64,000 bases of DNA from Wenxinia marina DSM 24838 (lineage in GTDB: Bacteria; Pseudomonadota; Alphaproteobacteria; Rhodobacterales; Rhodobacteraceae): assembly GCF_000379485.1 (NCBI RefSeq), contig NZ_KB902284.1, positions 1 through 64,000 on the forward strand, given 5' to 3'. The position numbers and the translations under genes were made by a program. Positions 47,475 through 55,581 of the stretch are shown here, piece after piece. The notes beneath the pieces were generated by a model. That model made no database searches. It saw only the letters and a list, made by a program, of their open reading frames with translations, and was not told where the DNA came from. How positions within the stretch are numbered: the stretch's first letter is position 1; every line of letters starts with the position of its first letter.

Positions 47475-48292
47475 CCGCGCCCGCGGCGCGGGCCGCCGAG
47501 GCGGCGGTGCGCTGGTCGCTGACGGATCTCGCGCTCCACGCCGAGACCCCGCGCAGCTGGATCTACCGCTGCCGTTCGCCCTTTGGGCCGGCTGCGCTGA
47601 AACTGCTCACCGAGGCCGGGGCCGAGGAGATCGCGGGCGCGGCCTACCTCGCCGGACGGAACGGCGACGGGGCGGCGCGGCTGTTCGGCGTGTCGGAGGA
47701 CGCCATGCTGCTGGAGTGGCTGGACGGCCCGCCTCTCGGCGACCGGGTCCGCCGCAACGGGGACGCAGAGACGCCCGCCGGCCTCGCGGCGCTGGTGCGG
47801 CGACTGCACGCTCCGGCCGCGACAGCACCCGGACTCGTGCCGCTGGACCGCTCCATCGCCGGCCTCTTGTCGGACACCTCTGCCGACCTCGCGGCGCCGC
47901 GGGCGCTGGCCCGACGCCTTCTCGCCGAGGGGCGGACGCCGGTGCCGCTTCACGGCGACCTGCACCACGAGAACGTTCTCGAGACGCCGGACGGCTGGCG
48001 CGTCATCGACCCCAAGGGCCTGATCGGCGACCCCGACTTCGAGACCGCGAACCTGTTCCGCAATCCCGAGGGGCGTCCCGACCTCGCCCTCGACCCGGCC
48101 CGTGCGCTGGCGCTGGCCCGCGCGCTGGGACATGGCCTCGGCCGTCCGACCGCGCGCCTGCTCGCCTGGGCGGTCGTGCTGGCGGGCGCCTCGCGGACCT
48201 GGAGGCCCGAACCGGACTTCGATGCGCCGATGCTGGCGGCGGTGCAGGCGGCGATGTCGGAAGCCGTTTCCACGGACGGCGATTGGGTCTAG
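47471..48292 (+). CDS. APH(6)-like (streptomycin phosphotransferase family) kinase
   Basis: A 273-aa protein-kinase-fold enzyme. The catalytic loop [36 protein letters not shown] matches the APH(6)/StrB family, with D in HGDLHHEN and the metal Asp in VIDPKG. The N-terminal lobe has [12 protein letters not shown] for ATP. It overlaps proB (GTGA) and is followed 22 bases later by proA, so it is part of the proline operon. Its natural substrate may be a metabolite; antibiotic resistance should not be assumed. Confidence 0.8.
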
Positions 48293-48314
48293 GACGGGCG
48301 GCGGAGGTACGCCC

Positions 48315-49580
48315 ATGAAGGACCACACCGACATTCCCGCGCTGATGGCCGACATCGGCGCCAAGGCCCGCGCCGCCGCGGCCGAACTCGCCTTCGCCGC
48401 CGAGGACCGCAAGGTCGCGGCGCTGCAGAGCGCGGCCTACGCGATCATGGACAACCGCCAGGCCATCCTCGACGCCAACTGCGAGGATCTCGTCTACGGC
48501 GAGGAGAAGGGCCTGACGCCCGCCATGATGGATCGCCTCACGCTGGACGAGGCCCGCGTGCGCGCCATGGCCGACGGCCTGCGCGCCGTAGCGGAACAGC
48601 GCGACCCGGTGGGCCGGACGCTGGCGGAGTGGGACATGCCGTCGGGCCTGCACATCCGGCGCGTCAGCACGCCGCTCGGCGTGGTCGGGGTGATCTACGA
48701 GAGCCGCCCGAACGTCACCGCCGACGCCGGCGCCCTCTGCCTGAAATCCGGCAACGCCGCGATCCTGCGCGGCGGGTCCGAGAGCTTCCATTCCTCCGCC
48801 GCGATCCACGACTGCCTCGTCACCGGACTGAAACAGGCCGGCCTGCCCGAGACGGCGATCCAGCGCGTGCCGGTCCGCGACCGCGAGGCGGTGGCCGAGA
48901 TGCTGCGGATGACGCAGCATATCGACGTGATCGTGCCGCGGGGCGGCAAGGGCCTCGTCGGCCTCGTCCAGCGCGAGGCGCGGGTGCCGGTGTTCGCGCA
49001 CCTCGAAGGCATCTGCCACCTCTACATCGGCGCCACCGCCGACCCCGCGATGGCGGTCGAGATCGCCCTCAACGCCAAGACCCGGAGGACGGGCATCTGC
49101 GGCGCGATGGAATGCGTGCTGATCGACTGGCGCTTCTACACCCAGCACGGGCCGGTGGTGATCGAGGCGCTGCGCGACGCCGGCGTCGAGGTGCGCGCGG
49201 CGGGCGACCTGGCGAAGGTGGCGGGGACGGTGAAGGCCGCGCCCGAGGATTTCGGCGAGGAATTCCTCGACATGATCTGCGCGGCGAAGCTGGTCGACGG
49301 CGTCGACGAGGCGATCGACCACATCCGCACCTACGGGTCCAACCACACCGATGCCATCGTGACCGAGGACGACCGGGCGGCCGAGTACTTCTTCCAGCGG
49401 CTCGATTCGGCGATTCTGATGCGAAACGCCTCCACCCAGTTCGCGGACGGGGGCGAGTTCGGCATGGGGGCCGAGATCGGAATCGCGACGGGCAAGATGC
49501 ACGCGCGCGGGCCGGTGGGGGCCGAGCAGCTGACCTCGTTCAAGTATCTCGTGACGGGCAACGGCGCGGTTCGGCGCTGA
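48315..49580 (+). CDS. proA: glutamate-5-semialdehyde dehydrogenase (gamma-glutamyl phosphate reductase)
   Basis: A 421-aa ALDH-superfamily enzyme that reduces gamma-glutamyl phosphate made by ProB. Landmarks are [37 protein letters not shown], the catalytic Cys in [15 protein letters not shown], and the closing [33 protein letters not shown] is placed 7-8 bases before the ATG. It is the last gene of the obgE-proB-kinase-proA run. Confidence 0.97.
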   Translation: MKDHTDIPALMADIGAKARAAAAELAFAAEDRKVAALQSAAYAIMDNRQAILDANCEDLVYGEEKGLTPAMMDRLTLDEARVRAMADGLRAVAEQRDPVGRTLAEWDMPSGLHIRRVSTPLGVVGVIYESRPNVTADAGALCLKSGNAAILRGGSESFHSSAAIHDCLVTGLKQAGLPETAIQRVPVRDREAVAEMLRMTQHIDVIVPRGGKGLVGLVQREARVPVFAHLEGICHLYIGATADPAMAVEIALNAKTRRTGICGAMECVLIDWRFYTQHGPVVIEALRDAGVEVRAAGDLAKVAGTVKAAPEDFGEEFLDMICAAKLVDGVDEAIDHIRTYGSNHTDAIVTEDDRAAEYFFQRLDSAILMRNASTQFADGGEFGMGAEIGIATGKMHARGPVGAEQLTSFKYLVTGNGAVRR

Positions 49581-49619
49581 TCGTGCCGGCCGTTCGTCCG
49601 ACCAGGGAGCCTCGCCGCC

Positions 49620-50222
49620 CTAGAATCCCGCGGTGATCCGGTTCGCGCCGATGTCGACCGCCAGCGTCCGGTCAAGCTCTGCCAGAACCTCGGGCAGGAG
49701 CACGAACTGGACCTCGGCTGGAGCGGGCTCGGCCGGGCCCTTGGCCGGAGCGGACAGGCTGGACCACAGGTCCTGCCGTACCGCCAGTCGGTCCCCTTCG
49801 GCCCACATCTCCCACCGCGGGCCGCGGCGGCGGATGTGAACGTCGCCGCCGCGGGGCAGGGCGCTCTCGAAACACATGAGCGTCAGCAGGACCGCCCGTA
49901 CCTCGGCCCGCTCCTGCGGGTCATCGACGGCCCAGTAATAGGTCAGCCGCCCCCCGCGCGAGGCGGCGGCAAGGAGCTGCGCGATCTCGTCCCGGGCGAC
50001 CATGCTGCCCGGCGCGGCCCGGCCGAAGGCAAGGCGGAAGAACCGCAGCATCGCGTTGGCCGTCTCGATGCTCTGGGCGATCAGCTCCATCTCCGGGGAC
50101 GGGGGGCCGTCGCCGGCGAGCGTCATCAGCTCCACCCCGTTGCCGATGGCACCGAGGGGGCTACCTAGGTCGTGGCAGATGCGGGAGCCGACCAGGGCGA
50201 CGATATCGGCCCGACGCGTCAC
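49620..50222 (-). CDS. chpT: ChpT-like histidine phosphotransferase
   Basis: A 200-aa protein with a DHp-like helix bearing the phospho-accepting His17 (VGSRICHDLGSPLGAIGNGVELM) and a degenerate ATPase-like C-terminal domain lacking N- and G-box motifs, as in ChpT. ChpT relays phosphate from the hybrid kinase CckA to CtrA and CpdR, controlling the cell cycle, motility and, in Rhodobacter, GTA-related functions. The start is GTG 50222, without a strong ribosome-binding site. Only 21 bases separate it from the divergent DUF3553 start. Confidence 0.82.
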   Translation of the reverse strand: MTRRADIVALVGSRICHDLGSPLGAIGNGVELMTLAGDGPPSPEMELIAQSIETANAMLRFFRLAFGRAAPGSMVARDEIAQLLAAASRGGRLTYYWAVDDPQERAEVRAVLLTLMCFESALPRGGDVHIRRRGPRWEMWAEGDRLAVRQDLWSSLSAPAKGPAEPAPAEVQFVLLPEVLAELDRTLAVDIGANRITAGF

Positions 50223-50243
50223 CGCCGGGAGTCCGCCAGGATC

Positions 50244-50420
50244 ATGGACAGCAGCGCCTTTCTCACCCCCGGAGTGTTCGTGACCCATCCCGACCGCCCG
50301 GACTGGGGCCGCGGGCAGGTGCAATCGAACATCGGCGGCCGGGTGACCGTCAATTTCGAAGAGGCCGGCAAGGTGGTCATCGACGCGACGCGCATCCTCC
50401 TCATCCCGGTCACTCCCTGA
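50244..50420 (+). CDS. DUF3553 domain protein
   Basis: A 58-aa protein (FLTPGVFVTHPDRPDWGRGQVQSNIGGRVTVNFEEAGKVVID), a small SH3-like barrel resembling the UvrD/CarD-type RNA-polymerase-binding modules. A CAGGA is just before the ATG. It is divergent from chpT with almost no spacer, so its promoter must lie inside chpT, or it is leaderless. Its partner is unknown. Confidence 0.82.
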   Translation: MDSSAFLTPGVFVTHPDRPDWGRGQVQSNIGGRVTVNFEEAGKVVIDATRILLIPVTP

Positions 50421-50561
50421 CAGCCGCGACGCCACCGGGACGACCCGCCACGGTGTGGGACCAATTCCCCACTTCGGCACAGGATAGCCCGGTTCGGTTG
50501 CCAAGTCGTTAAGGTCTTCATAGATCCGGGCGCGACGATCCACTCCCGGCGGCCGCCCCAG

Positions 50562-51320
50562 ATGCTCGACATTCTTCCGGACCTGACGCTGCGGCTCGCC
50601 GCAGGGCCACAGGACCAGTTCGCGGTGGAGCGGCTGCGCTACCGTGTCTTCGTCGAGGAGATGGGCGGCGACGGTCCCCTCGTCGACCATGATGCAAGGC
50701 GCGAGAGGGACGGGTTCGACGCTTTCGCCCGCTCGCTGATCCTCGTCGATCCGGCCCGGCCCGAGGGCGAGCACGTGGTCGGCGCCTATCGCCTGCTGGA
50801 CACTGCCGCCGCGCGGCGTGCGGGGCAGTTCTACTCGGAAGGCGAGTTCGACCTCGCGCCGCTTCACCGCTCCGGACGCCGGCTCATGGAGCTCGGGCGG
50901 ACCTGCCTGCACCCCGACTGGCGCGGGGGGCCGGCCCTGTGGCGGCTGTGGAGCGGGCTGGCCCGGCTGATCGCGGAGGAGGGGACGGAGATCCTCTTCG
51001 GCACCGCCTCCTTCCCGGGAACCGATGTCTCGGCGCTGGCGCAGCCCCTGGCCCTGCTCCAGCGCGACCACCTCGCGCCCGAGGCGCTGCGCGCGCGGAC
51101 CCGGCGTCCGGTGGCTCTTCCGCAGGTGTCGCGGATCGACCGGCGTGCGGCCATGCTGGCGACTCCGTCGCTCATCAAGTCGTACCTGCGGGTCGGGGGC
51201 CGGGTCGGCGAAGGCGCGTTCGTCGATGCCGCCTTTAACACCACCGACGTCCTGATGATCCTCGACACGGGCGTCGCGCCGGTCCGCCAGCGCGCGCTCC
51301 TCGACGCCGCGCGCGCGTGA
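50562..51320 (+). CDS. olsB: ornithine N-acyltransferase OlsB (lyso-ornithine lipid synthesis)
   Basis: A 252-aa GNAT-fold acyl-ACP transferase. RLRYRVFVEEMGGDG near the N-terminus and VGAYRLLD, FYSEGEFDL, MELGRTCLHPDWRGGPALWRLWSGL are hallmarks of the OlsB/hemolysin-like family. It adds a 3-hydroxyacyl group to ornithine. Its stop overlaps the OlsA start (GTGA), giving the classic olsBA pair for phosphorus-free membrane lipids. No Pho box was recognised upstream. Confidence 0.9.
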   Translation: MLDILPDLTLRLAAGPQDQFAVERLRYRVFVEEMGGDGPLVDHDARRERDGFDAFARSLILVDPARPEGEHVVGAYRLLDTAAARRAGQFYSEGEFDLAPLHRSGRRLMELGRTCLHPDWRGGPALWRLWSGLARLIAEEGTEILFGTASFPGTDVSALAQPLALLQRDHLAPEALRARTRRPVALPQVSRIDRRAAMLATPSLIKSYLRVGGRVGEGAFVDAAFNTTDVLMILDTGVAPVRQRALLDAARA

Positions 51321-52150
51321 GTCCGACCTGGCGCGGGGCGCCGCCGCCGGCGCGCCGGCCACTTGCGGCCCAGGACCGGGGACGGATCCTCCTGCGCGGG
51401 GCGGCGGTCGGCGCGGTCGTGTTCGGCGGCCTCGGCCTGCACCTCCTGGTCCGGCTGGTCGAGCGACCGCTTCACGGCCCGCGGCGCCCCTGGACGCCGC
51501 ACATCACCTGCGCCGTCTGCCGCGCAGCGCTGCGGCTGATGCGGATCCGGCTCACCGTCCGGGGGCGGCCGATGGACGGCGCGGGCGCGATGGTCGCCAA
51601 CCATTCCTCGTGGCTCGACATCTTCGCGCTCAACGCGCCGGCGCCGCTCTACTTCGTCGCCAAGGAAGAGGTGGCGGGCTGGGGCGGGATCGGCTGGCTG
51701 GCGCGGGCGACGGGGACCGTGTTCGTGCGGCGGGAGCGGCGCGCGGCGGCGGCGCAGGTGGCGGACCTGCGCGCCCGGCTGGCCGCGGGCCACCGCCTGC
51801 TGTTCTTTCCCGAGGGCACGTCCTCCGACGGCCGGCGCGTGCTGCCGTTCAAGCCGACGCTCTTCGCCGCGTTCCTCGGCCCGTCTCCGGCGTGGCTGCA
51901 GCCCGTCAGCGTGGCCTGGACGGCGCCCAAGGGAGAGCCGGCGGCGTTCTATGGCTGGTGGGGAGACATGGCGCTGGCCCCGCACCTCGCTTCGGTGCTG
52001 GCGGCCCGGGCGCCGGGAGGGGTGACGGTCACGTTCCACCCGCCGGTGCCGCCGGAAGGGGACCGCAAGGCGCTGGCATCGCGGCTGGAAGGGACGGTGC
52101 GGGCGGGGCTCGAGGCGGACCTCAGCCCATCGCGGCCGCCAGTGTCCTGA
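51317..52150 (+). CDS. olsA: lyso-ornithine lipid O-acyltransferase OlsA (PlsC family)
   Basis: A 277-aa membrane-associated acyltransferase with one N-terminal hydrophobic helix. It has the HX4D motif NHSSWLD and the substrate motif LLFFPEGTSSDGRRVLPFKPTLF. It acylates the lyso-ornithine lipid made by OlsB. The GTG start overlaps the olsB stop. Its last 29 bases overlap the convergent ThiE-like gene. Confidence 0.88.
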   Translation: MSPTWRGAPPPARRPLAAQDRGRILLRGAAVGAVVFGGLGLHLLVRLVERPLHGPRRPWTPHITCAVCRAALRLMRIRLTVRGRPMDGAGAMVANHSSWLDIFALNAPAPLYFVAKEEVAGWGGIGWLARATGTVFVRRERRAAAAQVADLRARLAAGHRLLFFPEGTSSDGRRVLPFKPTLFAAFLGPSPAWLQPVSVAWTAPKGEPAAFYGWWGDMALAPHLASVLAARAPGGVTVTFHPPVPPEGDRKALASRLEGTVRAGLEADLSPSRPPVS

Positions 52151-52742
52151 GCGCGGCGGCCGGGTCGTCCATCCGCCAGATCTCGTCGCCGATGCCGAAG
52201 AAGTCGGTCCAGGGCGCGAGCGCCCGGACGGTCGTCTCGTCGAGCGCGCCCTCGGCGACGACCGGCACCTCGATCATCTCCGACCACCATTCGAACAGGT
52301 CCGCCTCGGCCCGCTTGCCGTCGCCGAGCGGGCTGACGCCCACCGGGCCGAAGGCGACGTAGTCGGCGTTCAGCTCGGCCGCGGTCAGCCCGTCGTGGCG
52401 CGACTGGCCGCAGAAGGCGCCGACGATGGCATCGTCTCCGAGCTCTCTCCGCACCGCGCGCACAGACCGGGACCCATCCGTCAGATGCACGCCGTCGAGG
52501 CCGTGGGCGCGGGCGAGAAGGACGTGCCGCTCCAGCACCAGCGCGACCTCGCGCGGCTCGGTCACCTCGCGCACCGCGTCGGCGGCGCGGGCGATCCGCT
52601 CCTCGTCGTGCCCGGCGAGGGCGAGCCGGACGCAGGCCACCGGCAGCGCGTCGAGGCAGGCGGCGAGCTGGTCCGGGAACTGCGCCAGCTCGATCTCGGG
52701 CGGGGAGATCAGGTAGAGCTGCGGGCGGTCTTTGTCGGTCAT
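52122..52742 (-). CDS. thiamine phosphate synthase-like (ThiE/TenI) protein
   Basis: A 206-aa TIM-barrel protein: QLYLISPPEIELAQFPDQLAACLDAL, DGVHLTDGSRSVRAVRRELGDDAIVGAFCGQSRHDGLTAAELNADYVAFGPVG. This is the TenI/ThiE architecture. Some pyrophosphate-binding residues of true ThiE (the QxxDR and STHT-type segments) look altered (CGQSRHDG), so it may be a ThiE-like paralogue rather than the main enzyme. It overlaps olsA tail to tail by 29 bases. Confidence 0.75.
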   Translation of the reverse strand: MTDKDRPQLYLISPPEIELAQFPDQLAACLDALPVACVRLALAGHDEERIARAADAVREVTEPREVALVLERHVLLARAHGLDGVHLTDGSRSVRAVRRELGDDAIVGAFCGQSRHDGLTAAELNADYVAFGPVGVSPLGDGKRAEADLFEWWSEMIEVPVVAEGALDETTVRALAPWTDFFGIGDEIWRMDDPAAALRTLAAAMG

Positions 52743-52854
52743 GGTCGCTGCCTGTCTTCGTCCGGTCCTCGCCTATAGCGGAGCGCCGGGCGGGCGCAAA
52801 GGGGCCGTGCCGCCACGCGGCAGCACGGTCGCGGTCCTCGACCGGGGAGACCGG

Positions 52855-53361
52855 CTAGAACGGGATCTCGTCGTCGAAATCGCTGCCGCGGCCACCGCCG
52901 CCGCCACCACCGCCGCCGCCCGGTCCGCCGCGATCGTCGTAGCCGCCACCGTAGCCGCCGCCGGGCGAGCCGCGGTCGTCGTAGCCGCCGCCACCGCCGC
53001 CGCCTTCACCGCGACCGTCCAGCATCGTCAGCGTGTCGCCGAAGCCGCGCAGCACGACCTCGGTCGAGTAGCGGTCCTGGCCGGACTGGTCCTGCCACTT
53101 GCGGGTCTCGAGCTTGCCCTCGATGTAGACCTTCGATCCCTTGCGCAGGAACTGCTCCGCCACCCGGACGAGCCCTTCTGAGAAGATCGCGACCGAGTGC
53201 CACTCGGTCTTCTCGCGCCGCTCGCCGGTGTTGCGGTCCTTCCAGTTCTCGGACGTGGCGATGCGCAGGTTGCAGACCTTGCCGCCGTTCTGGAACGTCC
53301 GCGTCTCGGGGTCGCGGCCGAGATTGCCGATCAGGATCACCTTGTTCACCGAGCCTGCCAT
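52855..53361 (-). CDS. ssb: single-stranded DNA-binding protein
   Basis: A 168-aa SSB. The OB fold occupies residues 1-108 ([69 protein letters not shown]). A Gly-rich linker of short [12 protein letters not shown]-like repeats follows. The conserved acidic tip is DFDDEIPF, which docks replication and repair partners. A GC hairpin with a bulge follows its stop (about 52805-52828) and may terminate transcription. Confidence 0.97.
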   Translation of the reverse strand: MAGSVNKVILIGNLGRDPETRTFQNGGKVCNLRIATSENWKDRNTGERREKTEWHSVAIFSEGLVRVAEQFLRKGSKVYIEGKLETRKWQDQSGQDRYSTEVVLRGFGDTLTMLDGRGEGGGGGGGYDDRGSPGGGYGGGYDDRGGPGGGGGGGGGGRGSDFDDEIPF

Positions 53362-53813
53362 CTGTTCCCCTCGTCTCGAATCCGGGCCGTCGTTTCCCGA
53401 CGCTTACATCACCCGGCCATGGTTAATGGAAGGCTAAACCGACCTGAAGGGCCGGCTCGGATGGACCCGGCACATCGTCGGCGCTCCTGTTCGGCAGGCC
53501 GCGAGCGCGGGCCGAGGATCACGTCGGGCCCTCACGAAGGGCTGGAGCGGGTTCTCGCCGAAAGGGCCTGCGAGGGCGGTCCAGGAACGTGGATGTCCCG
53601 GCGACCGCCGCGCTGCGAGGCCCCACCGAGAAGGCGATGAGGACCTGTGAGAACAGGCCTGCTGCGGATCCTTCCCCCACGGGACCCGGTGTGCGTCTCG
53701 CTGCTCTGCCACGGCGGTGCCGGTCAGGTGGCCGAGGGGGTGGCCTGAGCGCTGGCCAGATCGCCTGTTCTGGGGTACGGTGCGCCGGGTTTTGGAGAGG
53801 GGCAGGAGGGCCG
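53362..53813. other. 452-base region upstream of ssb and the lytic transglycosylase
   Basis: No convincing gene is visible; frames through it are Arg/Pro-rich. It should contain the ssb promoter near its left end. The GGGTACGG-to-GGAGAGGGGCAGGAGGG stretch at its right end supplies the ribosome-binding site of the next gene. Confidence 0.5.
53423..53437. promoter_or_regulatory. CtrA-like box upstream of ssb
   Basis: TTAATGGAAGGCTAA matches the CtrA consensus TTAA-N7-TTAA with one mismatch. It lies about 62 bases before the ssb start codon. The ChpT phosphorelay gene in the same window makes CtrA regulation plausible, but binding is untested. Confidence 0.35.
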
Positions 53814-54440
53814 ATGTCCTATCGCACCGAAGGCGCGTGGGCGCGTCGCACCACAGGCGCACTGGCGCTGCTGGCGGCACTGGCCGCCGCACCGGCCGCG
53901 GCCGACACCGTGTCGACGATGAACCGCGCGAGCACCTTCGCCTCGCAGCTGCGGGTGCTGGATGGGCGGGCGGCCACCCAGTACGAGAATTCCGCCCGGC
54001 TGCAGCCACCCCGCGCCGAGCCGCTGATCGGGTCGGGCGCGGCGGCGGATGTCGCCGTCGTCTTCACCGGCGCCTATTCCGGTCCCTACCTCGCGATCGC
54101 CCGCGCCGCGGCCGAGCGGCACGGCATCCCGCCCGACCTGTTCCTGCGCCTCGTGCAGCAGGAGAGCGGGTGGAACGCGCGGGCTTTGTCGAACAAGGGC
54201 GCGATCGGGCTGGCGCAGCTGATGCCGGGCACGGCGCAGGTCCTCGGCGTCGATCCGCACGACCCGGCGCAGAACCTCGAGGGCGGGGCCCGCTACCTTG
54301 CCGCGCAGTACCGTGCGTTCGGCAACTGGCGCCTCGCGCTCGCCGCCTACAATGCCGGCCCCGGCGCGGTCAGCCAGTACGGCGGCATTCCGCCCTACGC
54401 CGAGACGCAGAACTACGTCCGCGCCATCTGGGGCGAGTAG
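53814..54440 (+). CDS. lytic transglycosylase (SLT domain)
   Basis: A 208-aa periplasmic protein with signal-like hydrophobic stretch [17 protein letters not shown]. The C-terminal about 115 residues are an SLT/LysM-type transglycosylase domain: catalytic Glu in [38 protein letters not shown], and [33 protein letters not shown]. It cleaves peptidoglycan to 1,6-anhydro products. GGCAGGAGGG before ATG 53814 sets the start; a longer in-frame reading is not protein-like. The stop is 3 bases from the convergent MFS stop. Confidence 0.88.
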   Translation: MSYRTEGAWARRTTGALALLAALAAAPAAADTVSTMNRASTFASQLRVLDGRAATQYENSARLQPPRAEPLIGSGAAADVAVVFTGAYSGPYLAIARAAAERHGIPPDLFLRLVQQESGWNARALSNKGAIGLAQLMPGTAQVLGVDPHDPAQNLEGGARYLAAQYRAFGNWRLALAAYNAGPGAVSQYGGIPPYAETQNYVRAIWGE

Positions 54441-54443
54441 GGA

Positions 54444-55580
54444 TCACGGCTCCAGCCGGTTCGCGAACAGGATCGCGAGGACCGGAAGCGGGACCAGCAG
54501 GGCGAAGGCGACGGGGAAGCCCAGCGCCTCGACGACGCCGCCGAAGAGCGGCGGGCTCATGAAGCCGACCAGCGTGCCGAAGGTCGCGAAGGCGGCGACG
54601 CTCTCGGCCGCGGGCCGCGCGCCGTCGCGAGCGGCGGCGGCGAAGCCCTGCGGCTGGACCACCGCGATCCCGACCCCGATCAGCAGGCACGAGACCAGCG
54701 CCGGCACGACGTGCCCGGCCAGGGCGAAGCCGACCATCCCGGCGAGCAGCAGGACCGACGTCCAGCGCAGCGTCCGCGTCACGCCGTGGCGGATCACCCA
54801 GCCGTCGCCGAGGAACCGGCCCAGCGTCTGCGTCGCCACGACCGCCGGCAGCGCCAGCGTCGCCACCCACTCCGCTGCACCCAGCGTGTCGCGCAGGTGG
54901 ATGACCGACCAATTGCGCATGATCCCCTCGATCACGAGGCTGGCGAGCGCGAAGAGCCCGATCCTGATCGTCCCGCGCCCCGGCAGCGCGAAGCGGCGGG
55001 CGGGGCCGGTGGCGGTGCGGGCCCGGCTCTCGGGCAGGCCGTTCAGGACGAGCGGCGTGGCGGCGGCCATAAGCGCCGCATGGCCCGCAAACTGCCAGAC
55101 CGGCGCCAGCCCGACGGCGACGAGGCCCGTCGCGGCGAGGGAGGCGGCGAGGAAGCCGAGCGCCCACCAGCCGTGACAGCGGTTCATGATCCGCGCGCCG
55201 GACGCTACCTCGACCCGATCCGCCTCAATGTTCTCGGTGACGTTGACGATGCCGAAGACGAATCCGAAGGCCAGCAGCGCCGCGCCCAGCGTCGGCGCGG
55301 AGACGGCGAAGGCGGCGGGAATCTGCAGCGCGGTCGCGAGCGGCAGCGCGACCGTCAGGACGCGCCGCGGGCCCCACCGCTCCACCAGCGCCGGGACCAG
55401 CATGGAGCCGGCGACGACGCCGATCGGCATGGCAAGGAGGACGAGGCCGTAGACCGCCTCGCTGAGGCCGAGGCGCAGCTGCACCTCGGGCAGCCGCAGG
55501 AACAGGCTCGCCACCAGCGTCGCATGCAGCGCGAAGACCGCCATGACGCGGGCCGCCGGGCCCGCCGATGTCAGGGCCAT
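54444..55580 (-). CDS. MFS transporter (YbjJ-like)
   Basis: A 378-aa membrane protein with about 12 helices (MAVFALHATLVASLFLRLPEVQLRLGLSEAVYGLVLLAMPIG at the start). It resembles the YbjJ/fucose-permease-like branch of MFS. It begins one base after the stop of the dual ATPase gene, so it is the last gene of the oligopeptide-type ABC operon and may export or co-transport a related compound. Substrate unknown. Confidence 0.82.
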   Translation of the reverse strand: MALTSAGPAARVMAVFALHATLVASLFLRLPEVQLRLGLSEAVYGLVLLAMPIGVVAGSMLVPALVERWGPRRVLTVALPLATALQIPAAFAVSAPTLGAALLAFGFVFGIVNVTENIEADRVEVASGARIMNRCHGWWALGFLAASLAATGLVAVGLAPVWQFAGHAALMAAATPLVLNGLPESRARTATGPARRFALPGRGTIRIGLFALASLVIEGIMRNWSVIHLRDTLGAAEWVATLALPAVVATQTLGRFLGDGWVIRHGVTRTLRWTSVLLLAGMVGFALAGHVVPALVSCLLIGVGIAVVQPQGFAAAARDGARPAAESVAAFATFGTLVGFMSPPLFGGVVEALGFPVAFALLVPLPVLAILFANRLEP

Positions 55581-55581
55581 G

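Noticed and set aside
52900-53010. GCCGCC-rich tandem pattern considered as a satellite repeat
   Set aside because: It encodes the Gly-rich linker of SSB on the - strand and needs no other explanation.
53434-54009. 191-codon - strand frame beside the lytic transglycosylase
   Set aside because: No family resemblance, overlaps the transglycosylase start, and is Arg/Pro-rich; treated as non-coding.
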